Positions 36,156-46,640 of a stretch of DNA of 64,000 bases are shown one piece after another. The stretch is from NCBI RefSeq assembly GCF_009017415.1, contig NC_092408.1:620001-684000 (forward strand), given 5' to 3'. The position numbers were made by a program, and so were the translations under genes. Under the pieces are notes generated by a model, which was not told where the DNA came from, ran no database searches, and saw nothing but the letters and a program-made list of their open reading frames with translations. Numbering within the stretch: position 1 is the first letter of the stretch; each line of letters begins with the position of its first letter. The stretch comes from Aspergillus flavus (taxonomy: Eukaryota > Ascomycota > Eurotiomycetes > Eurotiales > Aspergillaceae).

Positions 36156-37493
36156 TCAGGCATTAAACAGCGATCGAAGCACAAGCCATGCCCCTAATAC
36201 TCCAATTACCGAGGCCACCAACAGACCATTTCCCTCCCAGGTCAAGCCCAAATATGCTAGGCAGCCTACTACGAGCTCTTTTCTCCGTGCGGCGTCTCGT
36301 TTACTCGCCCATTCCGGGTCAATCCGAAACGGAATTGCTGACTGCGTTGCATCCGCTGGAGGCCTTGACGACACAGGAACGGAAGCCGACAGCGCGACAG
36401 CGCGATGATCTGACGTCGGAAACAGCGGCAGAGAGTTATACTTTAAGGGCCTAACCCGCGCTTCCTCGCCCAAACCAGGCAAAGTTTCCAAATACAACAC
36501 ACGATCACACCAACTAGGCCAGCGTGTACTGGTCCACAGCCACTCCTCTGAGCCGGTGCCACGAGCTGCAGCCTGACGCGCAGCATTTGTGTATTTGTAC
36601 GTCGGAGGAAAGGTTATCGGGGCTTCTGACAGGCCATGGAAGCTTCGAGACTGTCGCATCTCCCGGGTGAGCTGATCCTCTTTCAACAAGTGGGAGAAAT
36701 GACGGGGATCGGCTGGATCCACCTCTGCTTGTGGAAACCGGGCACAATCCTCGCTTCGTGGCGATGCATCAGAAGTGCGATAATTGAGGTCGCCTGCCAA
36801 AAAAAGATAACTCGTAGGAATAAAGATACCCCGGTAATCATCGCCGGAACTCCGTGTGGAACTGTTTAGCAAGGCTGTACTCTCGGAGTCGTCCCCTGTT
36901 TCAGCATTCTCCCTGGCTCTCGGAGTCGCACGATCAAACACTAATCGCTCTACCATGCTACGCCAGTCCTCGTTCCTTTGCCGTACGGCATACTCCATGG
37001 GCGCGAGGTGGGCAGCAATGAAGGTCAGATCCACTGTGTCATCAAGGGTATTCTGCGTCGCGTACGCCAGTCGCGCCCCAACCGCGCCCTTATTACCCAT
37101 TTGCTGGAATCCAAACCCGACTCGGGTAGTATCAATCGAAGATATACGTTCTGCCACATCGGATCGAGCATACACCATCAATCCCGTCATCCCACTATTG
37201 TCTGTGACCATATTGACGTAATGTGTCTCCCAGCGGTTAGACACAGCGCGCTCCACTACCTGACTCAGGGAAGCAAAATACGGTGCCAAAAAAGAGCCAC
37301 CGAGAAATGCGTATGCAATAGGTGCGATTTCTTGAAGTGATAGGACGATGAGGTCCGGCGGCGTGGGAGCGCTTGAACTGTCGGTGAGGGGCAGAGCATC
37401 GAAGAAATGATGAGCGAAACGGTCGACGTCAACAGGATTACGGGCACAATTGAAGGTGAGCATATAGAGAGTAAGGCTCTCCATGATAGGCAC
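36156..37493 (-). CDS. Inositol polyphosphate 5-phosphatase (IPPc) with C-terminal membrane anchor
   Basis: A single-exon gene of 445 residues (an alternative ATG is three codons in). Endonuclease/exonuclease/phosphatase-fold motifs appear in order: LTFNCARN, Glu in LSLQEIAP, the MGNKGAVGARL block, FIAAHLAPME, the metal/catalytic LAGDLNYR, FPPTYKY, PSWCDRVLY and SDHRAV. These are the standard type II inositol-5-phosphatase signatures, so it should remove the 5-phosphate from phosphoinositides or inositol phosphates. A hydrophobic segment near residues 420-440 (LLVASVIGVLGAWLVL) with a short basic tail suggests tail anchoring, with the catalytic domain in the cytosol. No Sac1 or other accessory domain is present. 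Neighbours share no obvious pathway. Confidence 0.88.
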   Translation of the reverse strand: MPIMESLTLYMLTFNCARNPVDVDRFAHHFFDALPLTDSSSAPTPPDLIVLSLQEIAPIAYAFLGGSFLAPYFASLSQVVERAVSNRWETHYVNMVTDNSGMTGLMVYARSDVAERISSIDTTRVGFGFQQMGNKGAVGARLAYATQNTLDDTVDLTFIAAHLAPMEYAVRQRNEDWRSMVERLVFDRATPRARENAETGDDSESTALLNSSTRSSGDDYRGIFIPTSYLFLAGDLNYRTSDASPRSEDCARFPQAEVDPADPRHFSHLLKEDQLTREMRQSRSFHGLSEAPITFPPTYKYTNAARQAAARGTGSEEWLWTSTRWPSWCDRVLYLETLPGLGEEARVRPLKYNSLPLFPTSDHRAVALSASVPVSSRPPADATQSAIPFRIDPEWASKRDAARRKELVVGCLAYLGLTWEGNGLLVASVIGVLGAWLVLRSLFNA

Positions 37494-37821
37494 AACTTCA
37501 GTCCGGTCAATTAAGTGAATAGTTTTATGTATATGGGGGGATCAGTAGTGGTAGAGAGATGAAAGCCTGGAGAGATTGGGGTTAACGGCGACCGGGACGG
37601 CTGTCAATTCCACCAGTTCCATGGATTGATGGTTTGGGACATCCATGTGACGATCAGTGGATCCTTATCGATAACGATCGGAGATTTTGTATGTTTTACA
37701 CTTATCGGAAGAGCAAGTCTTGTTCAGCTTATATTATTCCAGCACAATAAGCCCAGTATTTGGAAGCAAGAAACTTGTGTCATTCGGATATATGTCTATG
37801 ACTCATAATATTTTCCATTAT
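37494..37821. other. Short intergenic region
   Basis: About 330 bp between the 5-phosphatase start and the 3' end of the carboxylase alpha gene. Nothing recognised. Confidence 0.5.
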
Positions 37822-39812
37822 CTACAACTTTCCCCGGACTTCTTCCTCAAGTTCCACCAACAACATACCCTCTGCCACGTCTTCTTCCTCTTCATCCATT
37901 TGATATACCCACCGAACTCGGCCCCCTCGTGGGCTTCGCACCTCAAGCTCCATCTTCATCTGCTTGACAAATGCCACTACTTGATTTTCTGACACCTGAT
38001 CCCCAGTTGCCACCAAAACCTCAATCAGCTTCCCAGAGAGAGGAAGCACAATATGGCGGGGATTGTGCACATCCCCACGGCGATGGGAAGACGAGACTAG
38101 AGCAGATGCAGTTGTAGATGTGCTGTTTAGCTGCAGTCGATAAGCCATGGAAGAAGAGGGCGTGGTATATTTGATTTCTGCGGCCATAGAAGAAGGAAAA
38201 TCATTTTGCAAAACTCGAGTGAGCTGGAGATGATGCTGCTGCACGGTCCCTAAGGGCTCTAGGGTGATTGACCATGCATCTCCAGGACGAAACAGAACAT
38301 TGGTTGAGGAGATACTCGGCATCATTGTTGAATGAAACGACTGTGCAGATGCTTCATGGCGAACAGATTGAGCAATTGTCTCTCCTGATTGGATCACATG
38401 TCCAAGATGTCTTTCCAGCCACTGTGTATCGACCTGTCCTGTCAAAATGTCATCATGGGAAAGAACTCCTCGTAACAGGTTCAAATTGGTCTGCACCCCA
38501 GATATCTTGATATCGGTTAGCACTCGCCGAGCTTTCGAGACGGTGGCCTCCCAACTGGGCGCAGTGACGATGACCTTTGCCAACATGTTATCAAAATTCG
38601 CTCCAACCGTAACGGGGCTTGAACCCGACGTATCAACGTGGGTGTCAATGCGAACGCCGTGGCCACTTGGCACGATAAATTCAGTGATCTTGCCTATACT
38701 TAAGTGGAAATCCCTAGTTGGGTCTTCGGCGCACAATCGCAGTTGGATAGAGTGGCCCTGAGCCTGTACCGGGCGGTCTTTCAGCAACCCAACTTGAGCG
38801 AGCGACAATCCCATGGCAAGTTTGAGCTGTGTCTGCACCAAATCCACACTGGTAATGTTCTCAGTAATGGTATGCTCCACCTGCAGGCGAGGGTTGATCT
38901 CGAGGAAATAGAACTCTCTTCGGTGGTTGTGAACTAGGAATTCGACTGTTCCAAGAGATCGGTATCGAATTGCCTTTGCCATGCGAAGGGCGGCATTCAA
39001 TACTTGCTCCACCACCTCCCGGTTTTGCATAAGCGACGGAGCGAATTCAACGACCTTCTGGAAACGACGCTGCAAGCTACAGTCACGCTCCCAGAGGTGA
39101 CACACGTCAATACCGTCACCCACGACTTGGACCTCAACGTGGTGAAATCCATCCACAGCGGCCTTTTCCACAAAAACCGTCTGTGATGGTGACTCGTTAG
39201 TTGCTGCCCGCACGGCGTGCTCCAGCTCGCCTTCCTGCCGCACCAAGCGGATACCGCGGCCTCCTCCACCATCAACCGCCTTGATCATAATGGGGTACCC
39301 GACCTGCCGCGCAAACGTGCGTATCTCTTTCAAATCGGAGGTGGATCTTGGCATAGCCGGCAGAACGGGAACTTTACATTGCGTTGCCAGCTGTTTGGCT
39401 TTGAGTTTGTCTCCTGTGCAGGACAGTGTCTCGGGTCCAGGACCAATGACAGTAATTCCAGCATCATGCATACGACTGGCAAATTCTGCACTCTCGCTAA
39501 GGAAGCCATATCCGGGGTGCACAGAGTCAATGTTATGTTCGCGGCTCAGATTAACGAGCAACGGGATGTCCAAGTAGGCCGCAGCAGATGGTATTCGCAC
39601 TGCATGGTGGGGACGTCCAATATCACAGTGAGAACGATCGTCATCTGTATAAAGAGCAAATGTCTCAATTGATGGCGAAAGTTCGCGTGCAGCTTGAAGA
39701 ATACGGACAGCGATTTCGCCTCTGCTTTATTAGACAAATCCTCGCATACAGGTCGGGATCTTGGAAAATACCTGTTTGCGACCAGGAGCCGCTGAATAGA
39801 CTGGGCACACAT
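37822..39812 (-). CDS. Acyl-CoA carboxylase alpha subunit (biotin carboxylase plus biotinyl domain)
   Basis: Exons 39812-39772 and 39721-37822 with a 50-nt intron rejoin LLVANR-GEIAVRI exactly and give 646 residues. Biotin-carboxylase features: SVHPGYGFLSE, the ATP-grasp Gly-rich loop DGGGGRGIR, HVEVQVVGD, ERDCSLQRRFQKV and EINPRLQVEHTITE. The C-terminal biotinyl domain has VKQMKMELEV, with the biotin site at Lys603. The enzyme carboxylates its own biotin using ATP and bicarbonate; the beta subunit then passes CO2 to an acyl-CoA. The biotin-carboxylase domain begins by residue 7, leaving no mitochondrial presequence, unlike typical fungal methylcrotonyl-CoA carboxylase. It diverges from the beta gene with only 223 bp between, implying coregulation. 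The acyl-CoA substrate is unknown. Confidence 0.87.
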
Positions 39813-40035
39813 TTTTGCAATCGAGCTACATTTAACAAGAATGTATGTCTATCAACGACTAAGTACGGCGCTATTCACTGTTTCTATTGCGTCGAGAAGT
39901 TAGCCCTCGGACCTCGGAGCGAATGAGATCATTACCCCTCATAAGGGTTTAGGGTATAGTTTGGAAAGAAATACAAACAACAGATACTACCAATCACTAT
40001 ATGGCGATAATCAAAATAATTTGAAAGGAAGTACA
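39813..40035. promoter_or_regulatory. Shared bidirectional promoter of the carboxylase alpha/beta pair
   Basis: The two start codons are separated by only 223 bp, so both transcripts must initiate from this short interval. I did not identify a specific factor site. Confidence 0.6.
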
Positions 40036-41842
40036 ATGCCAGAGGATAAGTCATCGGCAGCGACCAGAAGGCTAGACCAAGTCTCTGCGCATCTCTCGCC
40101 GCAAAGGCTCCCTCCCGACTATGCGGATGTGCGCTCCCAAATCAGTACACTCCGCAAAATTGCCGCTACGCCCGACATCAATCGACGTGGTTACATTCGA
40201 CAGAAGCAGGCAGGAAAGCTCTGGGTGCGGGAACGTCTCGAAGAACTCCTCGATCGCGATAGTTTCCAAGAGATTGGCTCGTTATCCGGCACAGTAACAT
40301 GGGAGAAGACCGGACCCATGCGGGAGAAGCCCGTTTCATTCGTGCCGAGTAATAATGTTCAGGGGATGGGAAAACTGCGCGGTCGCCGGGTACTACTCAC
40401 CGCAGATGACTTCTCTCTTCGAAGTGGACACGCAGATGGCGCTACTGCAGGAAAGACAAACTATTTGGAGAAACTAGCTTTAGCACTCAAGTTGCCCGTC
40501 GTGAAGCTTGTTGATGGTAGTTCAGGCGGAGGCAGTGTCACAACCATCACCAAGGCAGGTTGGAGTTACCTGCCCTATGTGACAATGTACAAACATGTGG
40601 TGGATCAGCTGAATCAAGGCATTCCAAATCTAGGGGCAGTAGTTGGGCCAGCTGTATGTATTCCGGTCTATCCGTTCTTTTCCTAAGCTGAACGCAGCTC
40701 ACCGAGAACAGATTGGCCTTGGAGCCGCTCGCGTCGTCTCCTGCCATTTTTCTGTCATGGCTGCAGATATAGGCTCGCTTTTTAACGCAGGCCCAGAAGT
40801 AGTCAAAGGGGCAACCTTTGAAGAGGGGCTGGACTTCCAGTCATTGGGCGGGCCCCTGATACACTGCACCAATGGGACAATAGATAATCTCGCTGCCAAT
40901 GAAGCTGAATGCTACGAGCAGATCCGTACTGTCCTAGGATTTCTGCCTAACTGTGGTCGAGAGACGCCACCTGTCATCGCCAGCAATGACCCCGAAGACC
41001 GTGAGGATGAGGCGCTACGTCGGATTATTCCTCGCCGGCAGACAAGAATGTATAACCCACGAACCATCATCACTAGCGTGGTTGACCACGACTCGTGGTT
41101 CGAGATTGGCGCACTCTGGGGTCGTACTGCTATCGGGGGTCTAGCAAGACTAGGCGGGCGGCCTATTGGAGTGATCTCCTTGAATTGCGAAGTAAACAGC
41201 GGAGCACTAGACGCAGCTGGAAGCCAGAAATTGACGAGGTTGTTGAAGCTTTGTGATGTGATGAACCTACCTGTGTTGCAGTTCATTGACGTTCGTAAGT
41301 CTCCTCGTCTATTATCTCTTCTACGGCATTTACTTTGTGACATGCTCGCTAACATTATCGTAGCCGGCTACGCCATCGGTACCGTTGCCGAGCGCACTGC
41401 GACAATGCGCTGGGGTGTTGAGCTAGCTAAGGCCTACTACTCAACTACAATGCCAATATTCAATGTGATCACTCGACGAGCGTACGGTGTGGCTGGTGGC
41501 ATCATGTTAGGCGCCCGTGACCCAGTTATGCAAGTAGCCTGGCCATCGGGGCAGTGGGGATCTCTGCCACTCGAAGGGGGCATCGAAGTTGCCCATCGCC
41601 ATGAGCTGCGCGAAGCTGAAAAAGAGGGCCGGAAAGCTGAGCTGTATCAGGAACTAGAGGAAGAATACCGGCGATTAATGAATCCGGTGCGCACAGCGAA
41701 TGCGTTCGGAGTAGAGGAGATCATTGATCCTAAAGACACGAGAAAGGTGTGCTGTGCATGGGCACGGCATGTGTATAAGGCTTTGATACCGGAGCGATTG
41801 GCAGATCGGGCTGCTGGGAGAATTCAGCCGGTGTTCTCTTAA
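40036..41842 (+). CDS. Acyl-CoA carboxylase beta subunit (carboxyltransferase)
   Basis: Three exons (40036-40653, 40712-41294, 41364-41842) with introns of 58 and 69 nt give 559 residues. The crotonase-fold carboxyltransferase N-half includes RERLEELLDRDSFQEIG and LVDGSSGGGSV. The C-half has GRPIGVISLNCEVNSGALD, then FIDVPGYAIGT rebuilt across intron 2, and a Gly-rich YGVAGGIMLGARDP stretch. This matches PCCB/MCCB/AccD5-type beta subunits that move CO2 from biotin to an acyl-CoA. No mitochondrial presequence or PTS1 (ends QPVFS) is evident. The start at 40036 is the first ATG of the frame. The pair is distinct in layout from the usual mccA-mccB-ivd catabolic cluster; no isovaleryl-CoA dehydrogenase neighbour is seen. 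Confidence 0.87.
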
Positions 41843-42461
41843 CCCTGGGCCATGGTTTAGTCGCATAATCTAACTGCGCTGTAGAAGTCAACTCGAACTT
41901 CAAACCATCAGTAATATGATACAATTAAGTGTGACACGTTAACAAGTCCCTTCTATCGTGGGCTATCAACTTCAGGTGATACTGATACTAAAAGGTGGTG
42001 GCACTCATCCAACAGAGAATCCGAATATATATACATATCAGTGATGGACAGGATTTTAACCCTATTGCGCTGAGCATCTAAGACTCATCGACACCTATCA
42101 ATCCCTTGGATCAATATATAAGTAACCGGCTAACTTATTCTGGTAAATGCCGGTTATTATAGTTAACGTTTTCAGAATATCATTTAACTAGTTCATATAA
42201 TTTCGAGGGGTGGAGAAATTAGGGACCGGATATTCGGAAATTACAACTTGGCAGCCCTCCAGGCGTTGATATAAAGACTCGGACTACCGCTGTCTGGAGG
42301 TAGGTGCCTTACAGCAGTTTTCTTTTCAGTCCCAAGCGCTTAACCGAGAGAAACCAACATAAGAATTCCAAATAGGACGGAGAGCAAAAAGGAGCTAGCG
42401 AAGTATCAAAGCAAGGGGTGAGGATAAGAAAGTTCCAGGTGAGATATCCGAAGAAAAATCC
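41843..42461. other. Intergenic, nothing recognised
   Basis: AT-rich spacer between the carboxylase beta gene and tRNA-Ile. No other feature recognised. Confidence 0.5.
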
Positions 42462-42467
42462 AAAAAA
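42462..42467 (-). terminator. RNA polymerase III terminator of tRNA-Ile
   Basis: A run of six T on the minus strand about 10 bases past the tRNA 3' end, as expected for Pol III termination. Confidence 0.65.
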
Positions 42468-42477
42468 GGAAATAGCT

Positions 42478-42550
42478 GGTCCCAGGGAGGCTCGAACTCT
42501 CGACTTCTGAGTTATTAGCTCAGCACTCTAACCAACTGAGTTATGGGACC
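42478..42550 (-). tRNA. tRNA-Ile (AAT anticodon, read as IAU)
   Basis: A 73-nt cloverleaf on the minus strand. Acceptor arms GGTCCCA and TGGGACC pair fully. The D arm is CTC/GAG around AGTTGGTTA. The anticodon stem CTGAG/CTCAG encloses loop CTAATAA, giving anticodon AAT. The T arm GAGAG/CTCCC-type stem encloses TTCGAGC. There is no intron. Internal A and B boxes are intact. It sits only 55 bp upstream of, and opposite to, the start of the next gene. Confidence 0.93.
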
Positions 42551-42605
42551 GCTTGTTGAAAGTGCTTCGGCTAAAAAACATTATCAAAGGAAATTAAAAA
42601 ATACA

Positions 42606-43358
42606 ATGGCCACCATCATCAACGGGCAGGTGTTTACCCCCGGGCTTGCGATTATCGACTCCCCTCAGCCCTATACTCCACTCGGAGGGGGTAAGTATAC
42701 ATGCCCCCCCGCCCTCTTCCGTCGCACTTACTGATATGAATCGGTGATAGACAGCCTCCAAGTAGCCATTGACGTCTCTGGAAACGGACAGCTGACCTCC
42801 AGCCCATCCGATGCCACTAAATTCAAGGACATTACTCTCTTCCTTACCTCGAATGAGCTTTCGAAGAACTTCACCATCTCTAATGGCACAGAGCCCAAGG
42901 GCAATGCCTATGTCGGTCCTGTCCTGGAGATCAACCCGTCTACTAACGTCCAACAAGTCAACTGGAACTGGCCTGAGTGCTTAGTGGGTGACGAGCATAG
43001 TGGTTCCGGCTCCGCGCGGGGATCGTACAATATCTCGATCCATCAGTCTTTCAAGTGGGATGGAAAGGACTACTATACGATTTTCGACTTGCCTGTCAAC
43101 ATCACCAATGCGATTAGCAAGTCGGACGATAGGGTCGATTGTAAATTGTTGGAGAACGACTTGCTCAAGCCCGATGAAATTGCCGCCAGCAATGATACTC
43201 TGCCCGGGCAGCCTTGGGTGGATGCAGATGCTAGTGATGGTGGTAATAGTAGTAGCAGCAGTGGTGGTGGGGAGACTAACAGTGGTGGCCGTGTTAGAGG
43301 TACTATGAAGCAATGGGGTCTGTTTGCCATGGTGGTTGGGGGTCTGTTGCTGGTTTGA
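42606..43358 (+). CDS. Unknown protein with GPI-anchor-like C-terminus
   Basis: Exons 42606-42690 and 42751-43358 with a 60-nt intron give 230 residues. I do not recognise a family. The core contains several N-glycosylation sequons (NFT, NGT, NIS, NIT, NDT). The C-terminus has a Ser/Gly-rich spacer followed by a hydrophobic tail (QWGLFAMVVGGLLLV), as in GPI-anchored fungal wall or membrane proteins. Oddly, the N-terminus (MATIINGQVFTPGLAII) is not a signal peptide, and tRNA-Ile just upstream leaves little room for an extra coding exon. The strong splice pair (GTAAGT/GATAG) and in-frame join GGDSLQVAIDVSG support the model. Alternatives: an unconventionally routed protein, or a hydrophobic tail used as a tail anchor. 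Confidence 0.65.
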
Positions 43359-43641
43359 GGGGCTGGACATGAGCACCTGGCGGATTGGATCTTCTGGATT
43401 TTGACATATATATATCTTGTAATTATATCTATATACAATTCTCTCACACGTCCTTAGGCGATTACCTATTATCGTTTGAATTAGTTCCTGGAGGTAGCCT
43501 CAGGCATGAACAGTTAATGACCGTTGCAGGTGACAGTGGCAGAACTCATAGTTTCCATGCCTACTCCCATATCGACAGGCAAAAGCAAAAGGTATTAGGA
43601 TAAACAACTCCCAACATGACATCGTTACTGACTCAACAGTC

Positions 43642-44697
43642 CTAATGCGACTTCCTCTGCGCGCTCCAGGAGCGGAAATGGTCTGCCAGTGTCTCCTCCA
43701 AAGGTCGGTAAACGATCTTTAACTCCTCCACACTGGCATGATTGTTGATATTGAATCCGATACCCAAATTCAATTTAAGCCATTTCTGGCTTAAGCCGAG
43801 TAACGGTCCACACAAACGCACCAGCGAATTTGGAAGCTTATGTTCCGGAATCCGGCTGGAGTGAGCAAGTGAGCGTAGGATGCGAGCAAACTCCACAAAA
43901 CTATGCGTCTCTTTGTCGGCTAGGATATAGCGACCATGCGAATCCGGGTTTTGGGCTACTCGAAGGTGAGCCGTGGCAACCTCTCGGACGTCGACAGTGG
44001 CAAACCACAGGTCTGGAACTCCCAAGAACAGTTCGCCGCGGAGCAGCTGGTCAAGTAGAGACAGGCTGCCAGATTCTGATGTGGGAGAGAGCGACGGGCC
44101 CAAAACCAGCCCGGGGTTGATTGTCACTAATCTCCAGCGCTGTGGGCTCGGTTGGGCCTCGTAGTATTTCCACGCCTCCTTTTCGGCAATCACCTTAGAA
44201 TAAGAATAGGAATTGTGGGTGACGGTGCTGGTGGTGTTGAAATACTCGCTGGAGAGTGTATTATCCTTCATACTCTGCACATCTGCGTTGTCCCCAAAGA
44301 TGGCCGCTACCGATGATGTGACGACGACTAGTTTGATCGTTTCGCATTTCTGGACCGCATCGAGAACATGTTGTGTTCCTTTGAGAGCTGGCTCGACTAC
44401 CTCTTTCTGGCCGTCACGGATCCGACTCTCGATAAAAAAGGGTGAGGCAATGTGGTATACCACCGAACAGCCCTTGGCTGGCTCGTCGAATGACCCTGGT
44501 TTCAGGAGATCCGCCTCAAATAAAGTCAATTTCCCGGGCCATTTGGCCTGCATATCGAGTAGGTGTTTGATCTTTTTCTCGTTCTTTATGCTGCGAACCG
44601 TCGCGCGGACCTGATGACCGCTCTCGAGTAGTTGTTGGACGACATGACTGGCTATGAAACCACTTGCGCCTGTCACGAGGCATATATTTTCTGTCAT
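43642..44697 (-). CDS. Extended SDR: dihydroflavonol-4-reductase/Gre2-like NADPH reductase
   Basis: A single-exon gene of 351 residues. The Rossmann motif TGASGFIASHVVQQLLESGH is at residues 9-28, followed by RATVRS (NADP-preferring Arg), HIASPF, VVVTSSVAAIFG with the catalytic Ser, and YSYSK as the Tyr-x3-Lys pair. A DVREVATAHLRVAQ block typical of DFR-like enzymes appears later. Such proteins reduce aldehydes, ketones or flavonoid-like carbonyls in the cytosol; physiological substrate unknown. It is convergent with the unknown GPI-like gene upstream and lies near other oxidoreductases. Confidence 0.87.
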   Translation of the reverse strand: MTENICLVTGASGFIASHVVQQLLESGHQVRATVRSIKNEKKIKHLLDMQAKWPGKLTLFEADLLKPGSFDEPAKGCSVVYHIASPFFIESRIRDGQKEVVEPALKGTQHVLDAVQKCETIKLVVVTSSVAAIFGDNADVQSMKDNTLSSEYFNTTSTVTHNSYSYSKVIAEKEAWKYYEAQPSPQRWRLVTINPGLVLGPSLSPTSESGSLSLLDQLLRGELFLGVPDLWFATVDVREVATAHLRVAQNPDSHGRYILADKETHSFVEFARILRSLAHSSRIPEHKLPNSLVRLCGPLLGLSQKWLKLNLGIGFNINNHASVEELKIVYRPLEETLADHFRSWSAQRKSH

Positions 44698-45444
44698 TTT
44701 CAGGTATCACTCGTGTCGGATCACAGTGTAAATGGCAGTCCCTGTTCTACCGAATTGTGTGTGATGCCTTTTACTTTCTCGATTTCGCTTGAATCTCCTG
44801 TTTCGTGACTACATGGGCAGCCCCGGAATTTATATCCGAGTGCTAAGTAAACCAGTTCAGAAAGCTTGTTCGATCATAATAATTTTCTACATCATGCGAT
44901 CCAATTCTGTGCATATCTTTATTTGCCTCCCACCGCGATAAATGGGATAGAACCATGTAAGAAAATCTCTTAAAACCATACGCACGGGTGTTTACATCAA
45001 ATACTAGTATCTACCCCAAGGCAATAGTGTTCGGGATCGGGCTGTTAGTTCCCCCGATCTGCTTGAGGCATACGTCATGAAGAATCCAGCAAAACACGGT
45101 TCAAGTAAAGTTTCAATTATGGAGCCAGAGTAAAGTTAGCGTATGTCGCAGACCCTGTAAAGTGGAAGTGGCAATAATAATAATGATTGAACGAGCCCCT
45201 GGACACATGGATTGTCGCCTAACTTGATAAGCCAGAGCTCTATGGCGGTATCTAGGGGCGCTTATCCCGGCGTGGCCTTCACCAAGGGCCCACATAGCCC
45301 TAATTGTATATTCAGCAATTTAATTGCCCCTTAGAGATTCTGCTAGCAGAAAATTAAAATTACTATATTGCAATGTGAATTTAATAACTTGCAATCAAAC
45401 CAGTAATACAGCACATGAGCCAGCATTAAACGTGTCTCAATACT
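44698..45444. other. Intergenic, nothing recognised
   Basis: About 750 bp of AT-rich DNA including the SDR promoter. Nothing else recognised. Confidence 0.5.
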
Positions 45445-45937
45445 CTATCCCCGGAAAGCCGCCCAAGCCTGAAACGCCCCTGCAGCCGCCGTAATAAGAC
45501 CACTAGATATCACCCCTCCCCTAAGATACGATACCGAACTACCCCAAGCAATCAAAGTAAGTAAACCAGCGATAGCCCGGTTCAGCGGTTCATCCAGTGC
45601 CTGCGGATTCAATGACCATTGGAGATTCAGCAAGGCTAGAAAAGGTAAGTCAGTTAGAGCACAGGACAATCCATGGGATTGTAAGTATAAGAGCGAAGAA
45701 ATATACCAGTTAACACTAGATAACCACTCCCTTGAAACCATCCCACAGTACTGCAAACATATGCTATACTGGGTAGTTCTTGGAACCGGCGCAATCGCAT
45801 GAATTTACGGCTGGAGAGCTGCTTCTTTGTCAGGTTTTATCTGTAGTGGATTGGGATTGCTAGTAACTAACTGCATGTCCAAAGGCGAGGACTAGAGAGC
45901 CGTATGCTGCAGCTTTTAGGTGACCTGGGTTTGCCAT
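45445..45937 (-). CDS. Small four-helix membrane protein, function unknown
   Basis: Three exons (45937-45872, 45818-45707, 45635-45445; introns 53 and 71 nt) give 122 residues. Hydrophobic segments are AAAYGSLVLAFGHA, IAYVCSTVGWFQGSGYLVLTALLNL, AIAGLLTLIAWGSSVSYL and ISSGLITAAAGAFQAWAAF, so four membrane helices are likely. A basic loop (SSRKFMRLRRFQEL) lies after helix one. Exon joins were chosen by frame continuity; the first acceptor (GCAG before CTCTCC) could shift by a codon or two. I do not recognise the family. Small proteins of this type are sometimes neighbours of fungal metabolite genes, but no specific role can be assigned. Confidence 0.6.
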
Positions 45938-46640
45938 GGTGTGGATATGTCGGGTATGGAACGAGGTAAGTAGTATGGAGTGGTCTGGAAATAGGTCAGG
46001 GAGTTGGATGTTATAAACGTTCTATGTCCCTGATGTAGACTCGGATGAACGTGTTTATGTCTTCCGATAACCTAGGTTGAATTGGCAGAGTTGGAGTAAG
46101 TACTAAAGGCGGAACTCCGGTCTTGAGCTTCCCAGGCTTGGGTCTTCGCCTAGCCAAATTTGGGGTGGCTTGCGAGGTCCCCTGGCCTGGACCCTTACAC
46201 TTCCTTGTGGGATACTTGCTATTATCTTATATCTAGCTGAATCTCTAATGATTTAAGATTTTTCCATCTCCGGATGATGTCTATAGCTTAATTGCCACCT
46301 TATGATGGGTGACATACGAGTAACGTAGCATACGATTGCAGTATTCATCTGTGCGAACTGATAATGGGGATTTGACCCAGGATTTTGTGCAGTGGGCATA
46401 TGTTTTCGGAAGCTCGGGATTTTATTGCTAAGTCGCAAAAAGAGGATGAAACCTGCTTTTCCAAGGGCTTCTCTACCAATTGTGAGGAGAATGAGAACAG
46501 AAGCGAAAACATGTATATTAAGTGGTACGTTCTTAGACGTATGAAAATAGTACATAATGAACATAAACAACCCCAAACGACAGACAGGAAAAAGAATGGA
46601 AAAGGAATGCCTGGACATGACCACTATCGGCCAGATCAGG
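45938..46640. other. Intergenic, nothing recognised
   Basis: About 700 bp upstream of the small membrane protein and downstream of the MDR gene. Nothing recognised beyond likely UTR and promoter DNA. Confidence 0.5.

Noticed and set aside
36856..37221. 121-codon plus-strand frame inside the 5-phosphatase gene
   Set aside because: Antisense to conserved IPPc motifs; no independent features.
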